NCBI GenBank assembly: GCA_029959615.1
Contig: JASCOD010000003.1
Location: 1 to 64,000, forward strand
Direction of reading: 5' to 3'
Length of the DNA: 64,000 nt
Source of the DNA: Flavobacteriaceae bacterium PS02338
Lineage (GTDB): Bacteria; Bacteroidota; Bacteroidia; Sphingobacteriales; Sphingobacteriaceae
Of the stretch, positions 35,771 to 45,275 are shown piece by piece. Under the pieces are notes generated by a model that was not told the DNA's origin, made no database searches, and saw nothing but the letters and a program-made list of their open reading frames with translations. Every line of letters starts with the position of its first letter. The first letter of the stretch is position 1. The position numbers and the translations under genes are program-made.

Positions 35771-36975
35771 CGAAATGGATAATCTTATTTGCTGGTTCAT
35801 TGATTACGCTAAACCTTTGTGCACAAAAGCAACCTGATTTTAGCAAAGTGCCGGGAGTGGTTATAGCGCATAAACCTAAAAATGATAAGGTCTATTTAGG
35901 GTCTCCCAGTATCTGTAAGTTGCCTAATGGAGATTATCTGGTGTCTCACGATAACTTTGGTCCAGCTTCCACAGAACATGAAAGTGCTGTTTCCAATATC
36001 TATCGCTCTACTAACAAAGGAAAAACATGGTTGCCAGTTGCAGAGATTAATGGAGCATTTTGGTCTAAACTGTTTGTACATAATATGGAAGTTTATCTTA
36101 TTGGTACGGACAAACATCATGGTAATTTGGTGCTCAGGAAATCTATAGACAATGGTAATACTTGGACTAATCCTAGTGATGCGAGTAATGGATTATTGCT
36201 AAAGGGCGAATATCATGTGGCTGCAACACCACCCGTTTATCATGATGGGCGCATTTGGAGAGCCATCGAAGATGCTTCTGGTACGGATAGAAAAATTTGG
36301 GGTCCTCGTTATTCACCTATGATGATTTCGGCACCTCAAGATGCTGATCTGTTAAAAGCCGCGAGCTGGACAGCAAGTAACTATATTCCATTTGATAGTA
36401 CTTACTTGGCTAACAAATTTGGCGGATGGGTAGAAGGTAATGCAATTGTGGCGCCTGATGGAGAATTGGTGGACGTTCTTAGGGTTCATGATAAAGGTAG
36501 CTTTGATGAAAAGGCTGCTATTGTACGTATAAGTAAAGATGGTAAAATGGCATCCTTTGATCCTTCCAAAGACTTCATCCTATTTCCTGGGGGCAGTAAG
36601 AAATTTGTAATTAGGTATGACGAAAAATCTAAAAAATATTGGTCGCTAGTTAATTATGTGCCAGAAGAAGTAAAGTCGGAAGCAATCAGGTTGCCTAAGA
36701 TTAAATTTTCTACCCATATCCGCAATACATTGGCCTTGTGCAGTTCAACTGACTTGGTTAACTGGCAAATCAATCAGATAGTTCTACAACATACAGATGT
36801 ATTGAAGCACGCCTTTCAGTATGCAGATTGGATGATCGTAGGCAAGGATATTGTTTTCGTTTCCAGAACAGCATTTGATGACGGACTAGGTGGGGCCGCA
36901 AATAACCACAATAATAACTTTATTACATTTCATCAAATAAAGAACTTTCGTAAAATGACAAGTTTGGTTAAATAG
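35764..36975 (+). CDS. Sialidase-superfamily (BNR-repeat) exo-hydrolase-like protein
   Basis: 403 residues with signal peptide (KWIILFAGSLITLNLCAQ). Asp-box repeats appear as YRSTNKGKTWLP and RKSIDNGNTWTN, typical of a six-bladed propeller. SPSICKLPNGDYLVSHDNFG and RTAFDDGLGGAANNHNN are features of the Bacteroidota sialidase-like group found in polysaccharide loci. I cannot identify the arginine triad that would support true sialidase activity, so the glycan target is unknown. Overlap with the FG-GAP gene and the following susC/susD pair place it in a glycan-utilisation operon or regulon. Confidence 0.78.
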   Translation: MVTKWIILFAGSLITLNLCAQKQPDFSKVPGVVIAHKPKNDKVYLGSPSICKLPNGDYLVSHDNFGPASTEHESAVSNIYRSTNKGKTWLPVAEINGAFWSKLFVHNMEVYLIGTDKHHGNLVLRKSIDNGNTWTNPSDASNGLLLKGEYHVAATPPVYHDGRIWRAIEDASGTDRKIWGPRYSPMMISAPQDADLLKAASWTASNYIPFDSTYLANKFGGWVEGNAIVAPDGELVDVLRVHDKGSFDEKAAIVRISKDGKMASFDPSKDFILFPGGSKKFVIRYDEKSKKYWSLVNYVPEEVKSEAIRLPKIKFSTHIRNTLALCSSTDLVNWQINQIVLQHTDVLKHAFQYADWMIVGKDIVFVSRTAFDDGLGGAANNHNNNFITFHQIKNFRKMTSLVK

Positions 36976-37414
36976 TATTTATCAAATATTTTACCAAAAA
37001 AATAAGATAACTTTTTAAAGCTATTGTATTTTGCAAACTTTTGTTTTATTGTTGTAAAAGCAAATACCAACACAATTAGAATAATATTTTCAAAACCTTT
37101 ATATGATAATATGCTATAATAAATAGCTAATAGTCACAATTATTCGTATAAAGTTTTGTATTAATTTTATGATGTTGTAACCAAATATTAAAACCAAACA
37201 ACTATGGGGTTCTATGCCTCAGCCAAATAACCAAGAACTAGTATGATGAATAGGTATGAACATCCAATTTAAGCTGAACAAGCAATAACTTAAAGCACAA
37301 CGATCTCCTTGTTTTTTTAATAACCGAATGAAGCTTTCTTCCTTTTGGACTGGTATTTTTTTGTCCTAAAAGAAGGTGGCATGATGTACTATAGAATTTA
37401 AAATCTAAGCGATA
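36976..37414. other. Leader region of the susC-like gene
   Basis: 439 bp, A/T-rich, without coding sequence. A hairpin (CTTCCTTTTGGAC with GTCCTAAAAGAAG, 11 of 13 pairs) lies at about 37338-37376, ending 40 bp before the susC start, and a T-rich word (CTTGTTTTTTTAAT) precedes it near 37309. No TAnnTTTG box is clear, and no ECF sigma/anti-sigma pair or HTCS regulator gene is next to the operon, so regulation cannot be stated. Confidence 0.45.
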
Positions 37415-40400
37415 ATGCAAAACCTGTTAAAAACTATGAAGCTTTTGTTGCTATTGCTGTGCTGTATCGGCACAAGCAGCTTATATGCCCAACAAGATTT
37501 AAGGCCATTTAGTGGAACGGTAACCGATGAGGAGGGCGAAGTTCTGGTGGGGGTATATATAAGAGTAAAAGAAGATACTAAGCGTGGGGTGGCTTCCGAT
37601 AAGGACGGCAAGTTTTCTTTGCGAGCAAAAGATAACGAAACGATAGTCTTTACACTTGTGGGTTATCTGCAAAAGGAAGTCTTAGCTAAAAACCTAGGAA
37701 ACTCGCCAGTTAAGCTAAAGCAAGATCAAAAAGCGCTGCAAGAGGTAGTAATTATTGGTTACGGACAAGTAAACAAGCAGGATCTTACAGGTGCAGTTGG
37801 TCAGGTTAAAATAGAAGAAATGACTAAAGCACCAGTAACTTCATTCGAAGAAGCTTTAGCTGGCCGTGTAGCAGGGGTGCAGGTATCTTCTAACTCTGGT
37901 CAGCCTGGAGATGAAATTAATATTACCATACGTGGTGGAAACTCAATAACGCAAAGCAATGCACCTTTGTATGTAGTAGATGGCTTTCCGATCGAAGATT
38001 TTAATGCGAGCTCCATCAACCCAGAAGATATCGAGTCGATTACTGTATTGAAGGATGCATCTGCAACAGCTATATATGGTACAAGGGGAGCAAATGGCGT
38101 AATTATTTTAGAGACCAAGAAAGGGAAAATAGGTAAGCCACAAGTATCCTATAATAGTTTTGTGGGTTTGCATCAGGCTACCAAGAAAATGGATTTGATG
38201 TCTCCCTATGATTTTGTGAGGTACCAGTTGGATAGAAGTCCGGCTAGTGCTGATATATATCTTACCAGACCTAATCTTACATTAGCAGACTACAAAAATG
38301 CGGATGCTATAGATTGGCAAGATTATTTATTTACCAATGGTTATGTGCAAAATCATACGCTTTCGTTAAGAGGAGGTACTGCTCAAACTAAATATGCCAT
38401 TTCAGGAAACTTTGTAGATCAAAATGGTGTGATTATTAATTCTGGTTTAAGTAGGCAACAATTCAGAGCGGTTTTAGATCAGTCTATCAATAAAAATCTA
38501 AAGTTTTCTTTAAATGTAAGTTACGCCAGGGATAAAAACTACGGACAGACTGTAGCAAGCCAATCATCGAGCCAAAATGCTTACGCTACTTATTTAATGT
38601 ATAGAGTTTGGAGTTACCGACCATTGAATACTTCTAATACGGACGATTTTTTGGAGGATCTATTTGATGAGGATTTTTCTACGGAGTCGATACTAATTAT
38701 GAACCCTATTGTTTCTACCAAAAATGAAGTTAGGCAACAAACTAGAAACACGTTAAATTTTAATGGCGGTATCACTTACGACTTCTTAAAAGACTTTAAG
38801 CTAGAAATTAGGGGCGGTTTTAATTCACGATTAACCCGAAACGAAACCTTCAATAACTCTAATACCTATAGGGGGTTTTATACAGCAAATAATTTAAATG
38901 GTGTAAATGGTGCAGTTTACGATGTTACTTTAAATGATTGGGTAAACGAGAATATATTAACCTATAAAAAGAAAATCAACAGAAATAATTCATTTGATGT
39001 ATTAGTTGGTGCAACTGTTCAAGGTAGCAATACCAATAACTATGGCTTTTTTGCAACTAATGTTCCTCAAGAAGAACTAGGTTTAAGAGCTTTAAGTTAC
39101 GGAATACCGAGAACGGTAACTGCTACAACTAGCGCTAACTCGTTAATGTCGTTTTTGAGTAGGGTAAACTACAATTACAAATCTAAGTATGTATTTACTG
39201 CTTCGATAAGGGCAGATGGTTCTTCTAAATTTAAAAAAGAAAATAGATGGGCTTATTTTCCATCAGGTGCTTTTGCTTGGCAATTAGGCAAAGAAAAATT
39301 CATGAAGAATTTGAGGTTTATCTCTAGCTCAAAATTAAGGTTAAGTTATGGGATAACGGGCAATAACAGAATTGGAGATTTCTCAAGACATCAAACTCTA
39401 GATATTTTAGATTACTATGCTACTGACGGGGGAGGGCCAATTTATGCTACACTCCCAAGTAATTTGGGAAATGATAATATTAGTTGGGAGAAAACCTCAC
39501 AATTTGATGCCGGATTAGAGCTTTCTTTCTTTAAAAATAGAATTAACTTGGTAGTAGATGCCTATAGAAAGGTAACCGATGACCTGCTTCTAAATGCTAA
39601 TATAGGTTCTCATAACGGATACAATACACTTTTCCAGAACATCGGAAAAATACAGAACACAGGTTTAGAGTTTACTTTGAATACTGTAAATGTTAAAACA
39701 AAGAACTTTTTGTGGACTAGTGATTTTAATATCTCGTTTAACAGAAATAAGGTAATGGAATTAACTGATGGTCAGTCTAGTTTGCTGTCTACAGTGAGTT
39801 TAACTGGCGATTATAATGGCACTAGTTTGTACATAGCTAAAATTGGTGAACCTGTAGCTTCTTTTTATGGTTTGATTTGGGCAGGAAATTATCAATATGA
39901 AGATTTTACCAAGCGTGCGGATGGTAGCTACTATCTAAAGGGTAATTTACCTTATCATGGTTCGGATAGAGCTTCTATTCAACCTGGGGATATCAAATAT
40001 GTAGATCAAAATGGAGATGGCGTGGTGAATGATTTGGATATGGTGGTAATGGGACGAGCTTTGCCTGTTCATACGGGTGGTTTTAACAATAATTTCACCT
40101 ATAAGAATTTTACCTTAAGTGTATTTTTTCAATGGAGCTATGGTAACGACATCATGAACGCTAATAGATTAATGTTAGAGGGGAATCCTGCAGATAGACC
40201 TATCAACCAGTTCGCTTCATACAATAACCGCTGGACACCAGAAAATCAAAATAATACTTATTATCGTATCAATGGTGCTGGGCCAAGAGGAGTTTACTCT
40301 ACCAGAACATTGGAGGATGGTTCTTTCTTAAGATTAAAAACAGTGCAATTAGGTTATACTTTGCCAAAGAAATTAATTAAGAGTATTTCGAGCCTACAAG

Positions 40401-40555
40401 TTTACGCATCGGCACAAAATTTAATCACTTGGAGTAACTATTCGGGAATGGATCCAGAGGTGTCAACGAGGAATTCTATCTTAACACCAGGATTTGATTA
40501 TTCGGCTTATGCTAGGAACAGAATACTGACGATGGGATTAAAAGTAGCATTTTAA
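37415..40555 (+). CDS. SusC/RagA-family TonB-linked outer membrane protein
   Basis: 1046 residues with signal peptide (LLLLLLCCIGTSSLYAQQ). Residues about 30-105 are the CarboxypepD-like domain (FSGTVTDEEGEVLVGVYIRV), then a TonB-box-like LQEVVIIGYG. The plug has the SusC signature (ITIRGGNSITQSNAPLYVVD; ESITVLKDASATAIYGTRGA). The remainder is the barrel, ending RILTMGLKVAF. SusC proteins import oligosaccharides or peptides with a SusD partner, which here follows by 3 bp to 100 bp depending on its start. An internal ATG at residue 8 is an alternative start. Confidence 0.96.
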   Translation: MQNLLKTMKLLLLLLCCIGTSSLYAQQDLRPFSGTVTDEEGEVLVGVYIRVKEDTKRGVASDKDGKFSLRAKDNETIVFTLVGYLQKEVLAKNLGNSPVKLKQDQKALQEVVIIGYGQVNKQDLTGAVGQVKIEEMTKAPVTSFEEALAGRVAGVQVSSNSGQPGDEINITIRGGNSITQSNAPLYVVDGFPIEDFNASSINPEDIESITVLKDASATAIYGTRGANGVIILETKKGKIGKPQVSYNSFVGLHQATKKMDLMSPYDFVRYQLDRSPASADIYLTRPNLTLADYKNADAIDWQDYLFTNGYVQNHTLSLRGGTAQTKYAISGNFVDQNGVIINSGLSRQQFRAVLDQSINKNLKFSLNVSYARDKNYGQTVASQSSSQNAYATYLMYRVWSYRPLNTSNTDDFLEDLFDEDFSTESILIMNPIVSTKNEVRQQTRNTLNFNGGITYDFLKDFKLEIRGGFNSRLTRNETFNNSNTYRGFYTANNLNGVNGAVYDVTLNDWVNENILTYKKKINRNNSFDVLVGATVQGSNTNNYGFFATNVPQEELGLRALSYGIPRTVTATTSANSLMSFLSRVNYNYKSKYVFTASIRADGSSKFKKENRWAYFPSGAFAWQLGKEKFMKNLRFISSSKLRLSYGITGNNRIGDFSRHQTLDILDYYATDGGGPIYATLPSNLGNDNISWEKTSQFDAGLELSFFKNRINLVVDAYRKVTDDLLLNANIGSHNGYNTLFQNIGKIQNTGLEFTLNTVNVKTKNFLWTSDFNISFNRNKVMELTDGQSSLLSTVSLTGDYNGTSLYIAKIGEPVASFYGLIWAGNYQYEDFTKRADGSYYLKGNLPYHGSDRASIQPGDIKYVDQNGDGVVNDLDMVVMGRALPVHTGGFNNNFTYKNFTLSVFFQWSYGNDIMNANRLMLEGNPADRPINQFASYNNRWTPENQNNTYYRINGAGPRGVYSTRTLEDGSFLRLKTVQLGYTLPKKLIKSISSLQVYASAQNLITWSNYSGMDPEVSTRNSILTPGFDYSAYARNRILTMGLKVAF

Positions 40556-40654
40556 GAAATGGAGGGAATAATGAAAACATCAGGATTTAACCAAAAATTC
40601 AAGAAAAATGATTCTGAAATTAAAAAGCCTACAGCAGCATTAAATATAGAGTGG

Positions 40655-42241
40655 ATGAAAAAAATTAAGTTATATACACTTTTGTTAGTTGTACCATTTG
40701 GTTTTGCTTGCAATAAAGTTTTAGATATCAATGCAGGTAAACACATCATCTTAGAAGAAGATTATTATAGAACAGAAGAGCAGTTAAAAGCAGCAATGCG
40801 TGGTGCTTATTCTACTTTAGCTGAAGGCACACTATACGGTGGTAATATGCTCGGTAGAATGGGGTTTGAAGCAGACGAAGGCTATGAAGCTTATGCTTCT
40901 GATTTTCAGACCGTAGGTGATTATGCCGTTTATGCTACGGATGCAAAGATTTTGGCCTACTATCGTATGGCTTACAAAGGTGTAAACAGAGCTAATTTGT
41001 TATTGGAGAGCGTGGATGATCCTGCTATTTCGATTTCTCAAAAGGAACGTAATCATATTAAGGGGCAAGCACTTTTCTTGAGAGGTTATTTCCATTTTAT
41101 ACTGGCTAATAAGTTTGGCGGAGTGCCGCTGATGTTAAAAGCAACAAGGTCTAACGCAGTTTCTACTACAGATTTGCAAAAGCGAAGAGCTTCCCTAAAA
41201 GATGTTTATCTCTCCATTGTTTCTGATTTGGAAACCTCCTCTACGTTATTGAAGCCAATGTCTGAAGTAAAAACAGGAACCCAAGCATCACAATCAGCTG
41301 CATGGGCTATGTTGGCTAGAGTTTGTTTATATATGGCTGGTCAGCCGTTAAATGAGACAAGCAGGTATGCAGAGGCTGCCGAATGGGCTAAAAAAGTTAA
41401 GGATGCGAATTTTCATGAATTGAATCCATCTTACGAAAGGGTGTTTGTAAACTACGCTACAGATATTATGGAACCCAAAGAGAGCATTTTCGAAGTCGAT
41501 TTTTACGGAAATGGTACTGGCGTTTATGCAAATACGGGAGGTTCTGTTGGCAGACTTAATGGGATACAATATCCATTAGATGAAAGTAATATAGGTTATT
41601 CTAACGGCATACTTCGTTCATCGTCTTATTTATATGATTTGTATCAAGCTGGAGATACCAGAAGAGACTGGGCTATTGCTCCGTATTCTTACACGGGGAC
41701 ACCAAGAGTAAAAACCAATTGGACTGCACAGACAACTACATTTGCTAGGTTTTGTGGAAAATTTAGAAGAGAAAGCGAAATTTTGCTGCCAAAAAGTAGT
41801 GTTTACACACCACAGAATTATCCGATTATGCGCTATGCTGATGTATTGTTGATGTATGCGGAAGCTTTAAACGAAATGCCTGGTGGCGATAAGGCTTTGG
41901 CTCAAGAACAGATCAACATCGTTCGTAGAAGAGCAATGCCAGTAGGTACGCCAGATAGAGAAATTATGGATACGGATTACAATGGTTTAAAAGATGCTGT
42001 AATTGAGGAAAGAGCAAGAGAACTTTGCTTTGAAGGCTTGCGGAAAAATGACCTGGTAAGATGGGGTAGGTTCTTCAGTTCCATGCAGTATGTGAGTGGA
42101 TTGGTACCCGTTGGAACGACTTCTTATGTGGTAATGGCTAGAGCTTATTATGCTAATGCTAAAGCACGTGATGTAGTTTGGCCAATACCTACGAATGAGA
42201 TAACGGTAAATAGATTATTAACTCAAAATGTTGGTTGGTAA
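40655..42241 (+). CDS. SusD/RagB-family nutrient-binding lipoprotein
   Basis: 528 residues from the ATG at 40655, which gives MKKIKLYTLLLVVPFGFAC, a lipoprotein signal; the open frame extends 32 codons upstream but that part is charged and would bury the signal. SusD features: EEDYYRTEEQLKAAMRGAYS, RGYFHFILANKFGGVPLML (the conserved TPR-region helix), YPIMRYADVLLMYAEALNEM and VIEERARELCFEGLRKNDLV. It caps the SusC channel at the cell surface. The sequence does not tell the glycan. Confidence 0.95.
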   Translation: MKKIKLYTLLLVVPFGFACNKVLDINAGKHIILEEDYYRTEEQLKAAMRGAYSTLAEGTLYGGNMLGRMGFEADEGYEAYASDFQTVGDYAVYATDAKILAYYRMAYKGVNRANLLLESVDDPAISISQKERNHIKGQALFLRGYFHFILANKFGGVPLMLKATRSNAVSTTDLQKRRASLKDVYLSIVSDLETSSTLLKPMSEVKTGTQASQSAAWAMLARVCLYMAGQPLNETSRYAEAAEWAKKVKDANFHELNPSYERVFVNYATDIMEPKESIFEVDFYGNGTGVYANTGGSVGRLNGIQYPLDESNIGYSNGILRSSSYLYDLYQAGDTRRDWAIAPYSYTGTPRVKTNWTAQTTTFARFCGKFRRESEILLPKSSVYTPQNYPIMRYADVLLMYAEALNEMPGGDKALAQEQINIVRRRAMPVGTPDREIMDTDYNGLKDAVIEERARELCFEGLRKNDLVRWGRFFSSMQYVSGLVPVGTTSYVVMARAYYANAKARDVVWPIPTNEITVNRLLTQNVGW

Positions 42242-42242
42242 T

Positions 42243-43187
42243 ATGAAAAGAATTAAAATTTTATCTGGCTTTATCATTGCAACGATCTTCATGAGTTGCA
42301 AAAAGGAATATACAGTTAAAGAGCCTTTGCTGAATATAAATTTGAGCAAACAGACTTATAAAGTGGGAGATACCATTACTTTTGATTTTGATGGTGATGC
42401 TGATTTTATCACTTTCTATTCAGGAACAAAATTGAATGATTATGAATTTGCTCATAAGGAGAGAGTTTATGATGCAGAAATGTTGCTGTCTTTCAAATTT
42501 GCAAAATACTCTGGTGTTAATGCTAATGTTGCTGAGCTGCGATATTCAACTAACTACAATGGTGCTGGTACCATTGATGCTGTGAAAGCTGCCACTTGGC
42601 TTCCTTTCCCCGTTGGAGCGTTTAATTATCCCACTAGTATTGGTACGTCAAGTGCCGATGCCGTTAATTCAGGTAATTACAATATTAACAGTTTGTTTAT
42701 TGATGACAATACACCTGTTTACTTTTGCTGGTTTTTTAATACACCTGCGGCAACCCAAAGAACACAGGCCTACGTAGATGGTTTTAAGGTTTTTGGTAAT
42801 GTAATATCGGATCCAAGTTTGTCTGGAGATATTTACTCTTTCGGAGATATGGGCTTTAAAATGATTTATGATCCTACCCAATTTTCTGATAGCGGTACGA
42901 CTTTGCCAAACGTAAATGCTACCCGAATTTTATGGACTGGACTTTTTAACAATACCATTACTAAAGAAGGTTATGCGGTGTCTGCTCCGATTTTGAGGAA
43001 AAATACTGTAAATCTTGGTATAGATAAACCTATTGTAGTGAAATCCGTTGCTGATCCAGAATCTGCTTCATATAGATATGTATACACCGACGCAGGGACT
43101 TATAAAGCTAGTTTTGTAATAGCAAATAGCAGTGTTTATGGTCGTAAAGAAGTGGTAAAACAAATTGACATTACTGTAGAACCTTAA
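42243..43187 (+). CDS. DUF5017-type surface lipoprotein of the SusC/D locus
   Basis: 314 residues from MKRIKILSGFIIATIFMSCK, a lipoprotein signal with Cys19. The body starts with a PKD/Ig-like segment (YKVGDTITFDFDGDADFITF) and continues with the YSTNYNGAGTIDAVKAATWL region that fits DUF5017 proteins, which often occupy the position after susD. A surface glycan-binding (SGBP-like) role is a reasonable inference. It starts 1 bp after the SusD stop. Confidence 0.82.
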   Translation: MKRIKILSGFIIATIFMSCKKEYTVKEPLLNINLSKQTYKVGDTITFDFDGDADFITFYSGTKLNDYEFAHKERVYDAEMLLSFKFAKYSGVNANVAELRYSTNYNGAGTIDAVKAATWLPFPVGAFNYPTSIGTSSADAVNSGNYNINSLFIDDNTPVYFCWFFNTPAATQRTQAYVDGFKVFGNVISDPSLSGDIYSFGDMGFKMIYDPTQFSDSGTTLPNVNATRILWTGLFNNTITKEGYAVSAPILRKNTVNLGIDKPIVVKSVADPESASYRYVYTDAGTYKASFVIANSSVYGRKEVVKQIDITVEP

Positions 43188-43284
43188 GAGATTGGAAGTG
43201 AAATTATCATGATTAAAAAACCAATCGAAAAATGGATGAATTATAATGGCTTCATCATCTTTAAAAAAACAAATTATTAAGCAG

Positions 43285-45267
43285 ATGAAAAGAATATTTA
43301 TTTTATCAATATTTCTGTTTTTAGGCATTACGCATGGTTTTGCACAGATTTTCTCTCAAAATTTTAGTAGTTCAGCTACTACTGCATCTTATGTAAATGC
43401 TACGACGCCAAATACTGGTCAATTTACCTTCATTAGCGCATTTGGTTCGTCGCCATTTATTATTTCGTCAGGACGGTTACTGCTGAACAAAGCTGGAAGT
43501 GGTTCTGCTCAGGTAGTTAGAAATACGAATTTTAGTGTAATACCTAATTTCGCTTATATCAAGTTTAAATTTGAAACACAAGCGGCAGTAGGTACAACTA
43601 CAACTGTTAATCATGGTGCTTTTATAGTTGGTTCTGGTTTTGCCAATGATGCAAATTTGCCAGATAATACTACTGCAGGTGGAAAGGCACATAGTAAGTT
43701 CGGTTTTACCATATCGAATGACACCTTTACCATTAACTTAATCTCTAATTTGGCCAACACTACATTTTCGCAAGCCTCTGCTGCCTTTACAGGAGAGCAG
43801 GAAATTTCTTTTGTTGTAAATAATACCGGCAGTAGTAAAATATATGCAGCGCCAAATGGAACTTTTGAAGCAGTAGAAAATGATACTTGGGATTTATGGG
43901 TGGGAACAACTAAAGTATATAATGATATAGCGGCCATTGGTCCAACTATAGATATTGCAAATTTTAGATTTAGTTTCAGTTCCACTATTTCTTCTACCAA
44001 TGTAGCAAGGTTGTATTTTGATGATATCAATATTTATGACCAGTCTATTTTACCCCCAATAGTTTCTTTTGAAAGTAACGGAGGTTCTGCGGTAGCGGAA
44101 ATCTATGCCGTAGTTAATCAAACAATTACGGCGCCAACTGGTCCAACTAGAACGGGCTATGTTTTTGGTGGTTGGTATAAAGAATCGACACTAACTAATG
44201 CTTGGAATTTCGGTACAGATATCGTAACAGCAGCTACTACCTTGTATGCTAAATGGAATCCAATTCCTTATACTGTTAGTTTCAATTCTAATGGAGGAAC
44301 AACAGTTTCTTCTACGCAGGTGAACTATAATTCTACATTTGCAGCACCTACTGCACCCGCAAAAACAGATGTGATATTTGGTGGTTGGTATAAAGAATCG
44401 GCATTAACTAATGCTTGGAATTTCGCCACAGATGTAGTAACTGGAGATATTACACTTTACGCCAAATGGAACGATCCTAGGCAGTCGATAACCTTTCCAG
44501 CAATAACAGATAAGGTTTATGGTGAAACGCCATTTCTGCTTACCGCAACTGCAAGTTCAGGTCTGCTTGTAACTTATCAGGCAATCACAAACAATATATC
44601 TATTAACGGTTCAACAGTAACTATTATCAACACTGGTTTGGCTACGGTTAGAGCAATACAAACAGGTAATGCTAGTTATAATGCCGCCACACCTGTTGAC
44701 GTTAGCTTTACTATTAATAAAGCACCGCAAACGATTACTTTTAACCAACCAGGACCTTTCAGTAGGTATGCTGGGATAGTAGTGTTGAATGCTACCAGTT
44801 CGTCGGGCTTGCCGGTTAGTTTTGCTGCAAACCAGTCTTTGGTAGGTATAATTACTACTGATAATAAATTGCAAGTTAAAGGATTGGGGACAATTAAAGT
44901 CACAGCATTACAAGCTGGTAATGAGTTTTACCTGCCTGCAACAGAAGTAGAAAGAGATATACTGATCCATACTGCAGGTTCTTCACAGCTTCTAGTGAAT
45001 CAGGCTTTATCTCCAAATGGAGATGGTGTTAATGATATTTTCATTATTGAAGGAATTAAAGCTTATCCAGAAAATCAAGTGAAAATTGTAGCGCGTAGTG
45101 GTAAGTTGGTTTACGAGCAAAAAGGATACGACAATGATAAACTAGCTTTTTCGGGTAAAAGTAATGGGGGTGATAAATTGCCAGATGGAACTTATTATTA
45201 TTCGATAGAGTACAAGCAGAAAGATCAATGGGTGCAGAAAAAAGGTTATTTATTTATCAAAAACTAA
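43285..45267 (+). CDS. Cell-surface protein with InlB-type B repeats and T9SS type-B sorting domain
   Basis: 660 residues from MKRIFILSIFLFLGITHGFAQ; the open frame starts 13 codons earlier with a basic stretch. Residues about 22-255 look like a beta-jelly-roll. Two Listeria-Bacteroides repeats follow (about 260-395; VSFESNGGSAVAEIYA and VSFNSNGGTTVSSTQV, each with FGGWYKES-LTNAWNF and LYAKW). Then come two MBG-like Ig domains (SITFPAITDKVYGETPFLLT; TITFNQPGPFSRYAGIVVLN). The last 90 residues (NQALSPNGDGVNDIF ... GTYYYSIEYKQKDQW) are the gliding-motility-type C-terminal domain of T9SS type-B cargo. It is followed after 8 bp by a PorP/SprF gene, the usual partner. Binding or adhesion at the cell surface is likely. 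Confidence 0.88.
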   Translation: MKRIFILSIFLFLGITHGFAQIFSQNFSSSATTASYVNATTPNTGQFTFISAFGSSPFIISSGRLLLNKAGSGSAQVVRNTNFSVIPNFAYIKFKFETQAAVGTTTTVNHGAFIVGSGFANDANLPDNTTAGGKAHSKFGFTISNDTFTINLISNLANTTFSQASAAFTGEQEISFVVNNTGSSKIYAAPNGTFEAVENDTWDLWVGTTKVYNDIAAIGPTIDIANFRFSFSSTISSTNVARLYFDDINIYDQSILPPIVSFESNGGSAVAEIYAVVNQTITAPTGPTRTGYVFGGWYKESTLTNAWNFGTDIVTAATTLYAKWNPIPYTVSFNSNGGTTVSSTQVNYNSTFAAPTAPAKTDVIFGGWYKESALTNAWNFATDVVTGDITLYAKWNDPRQSITFPAITDKVYGETPFLLTATASSGLLVTYQAITNNISINGSTVTIINTGLATVRAIQTGNASYNAATPVDVSFTINKAPQTITFNQPGPFSRYAGIVVLNATSSSGLPVSFAANQSLVGIITTDNKLQVKGLGTIKVTALQAGNEFYLPATEVERDILIHTAGSSQLLVNQALSPNGDGVNDIFIIEGIKAYPENQVKIVARSGKLVYEQKGYDNDKLAFSGKSNGGDKLPDGTYYYSIEYKQKDQWVQKKGYLFIKN

Positions 45268-45275
45268 AACAGTCG

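Noticed and set aside
40559..40654. N-terminal extension of SusD
   Set aside because: The 32 extra residues are charged and would hide the lipoprotein signal that starts at 40655.
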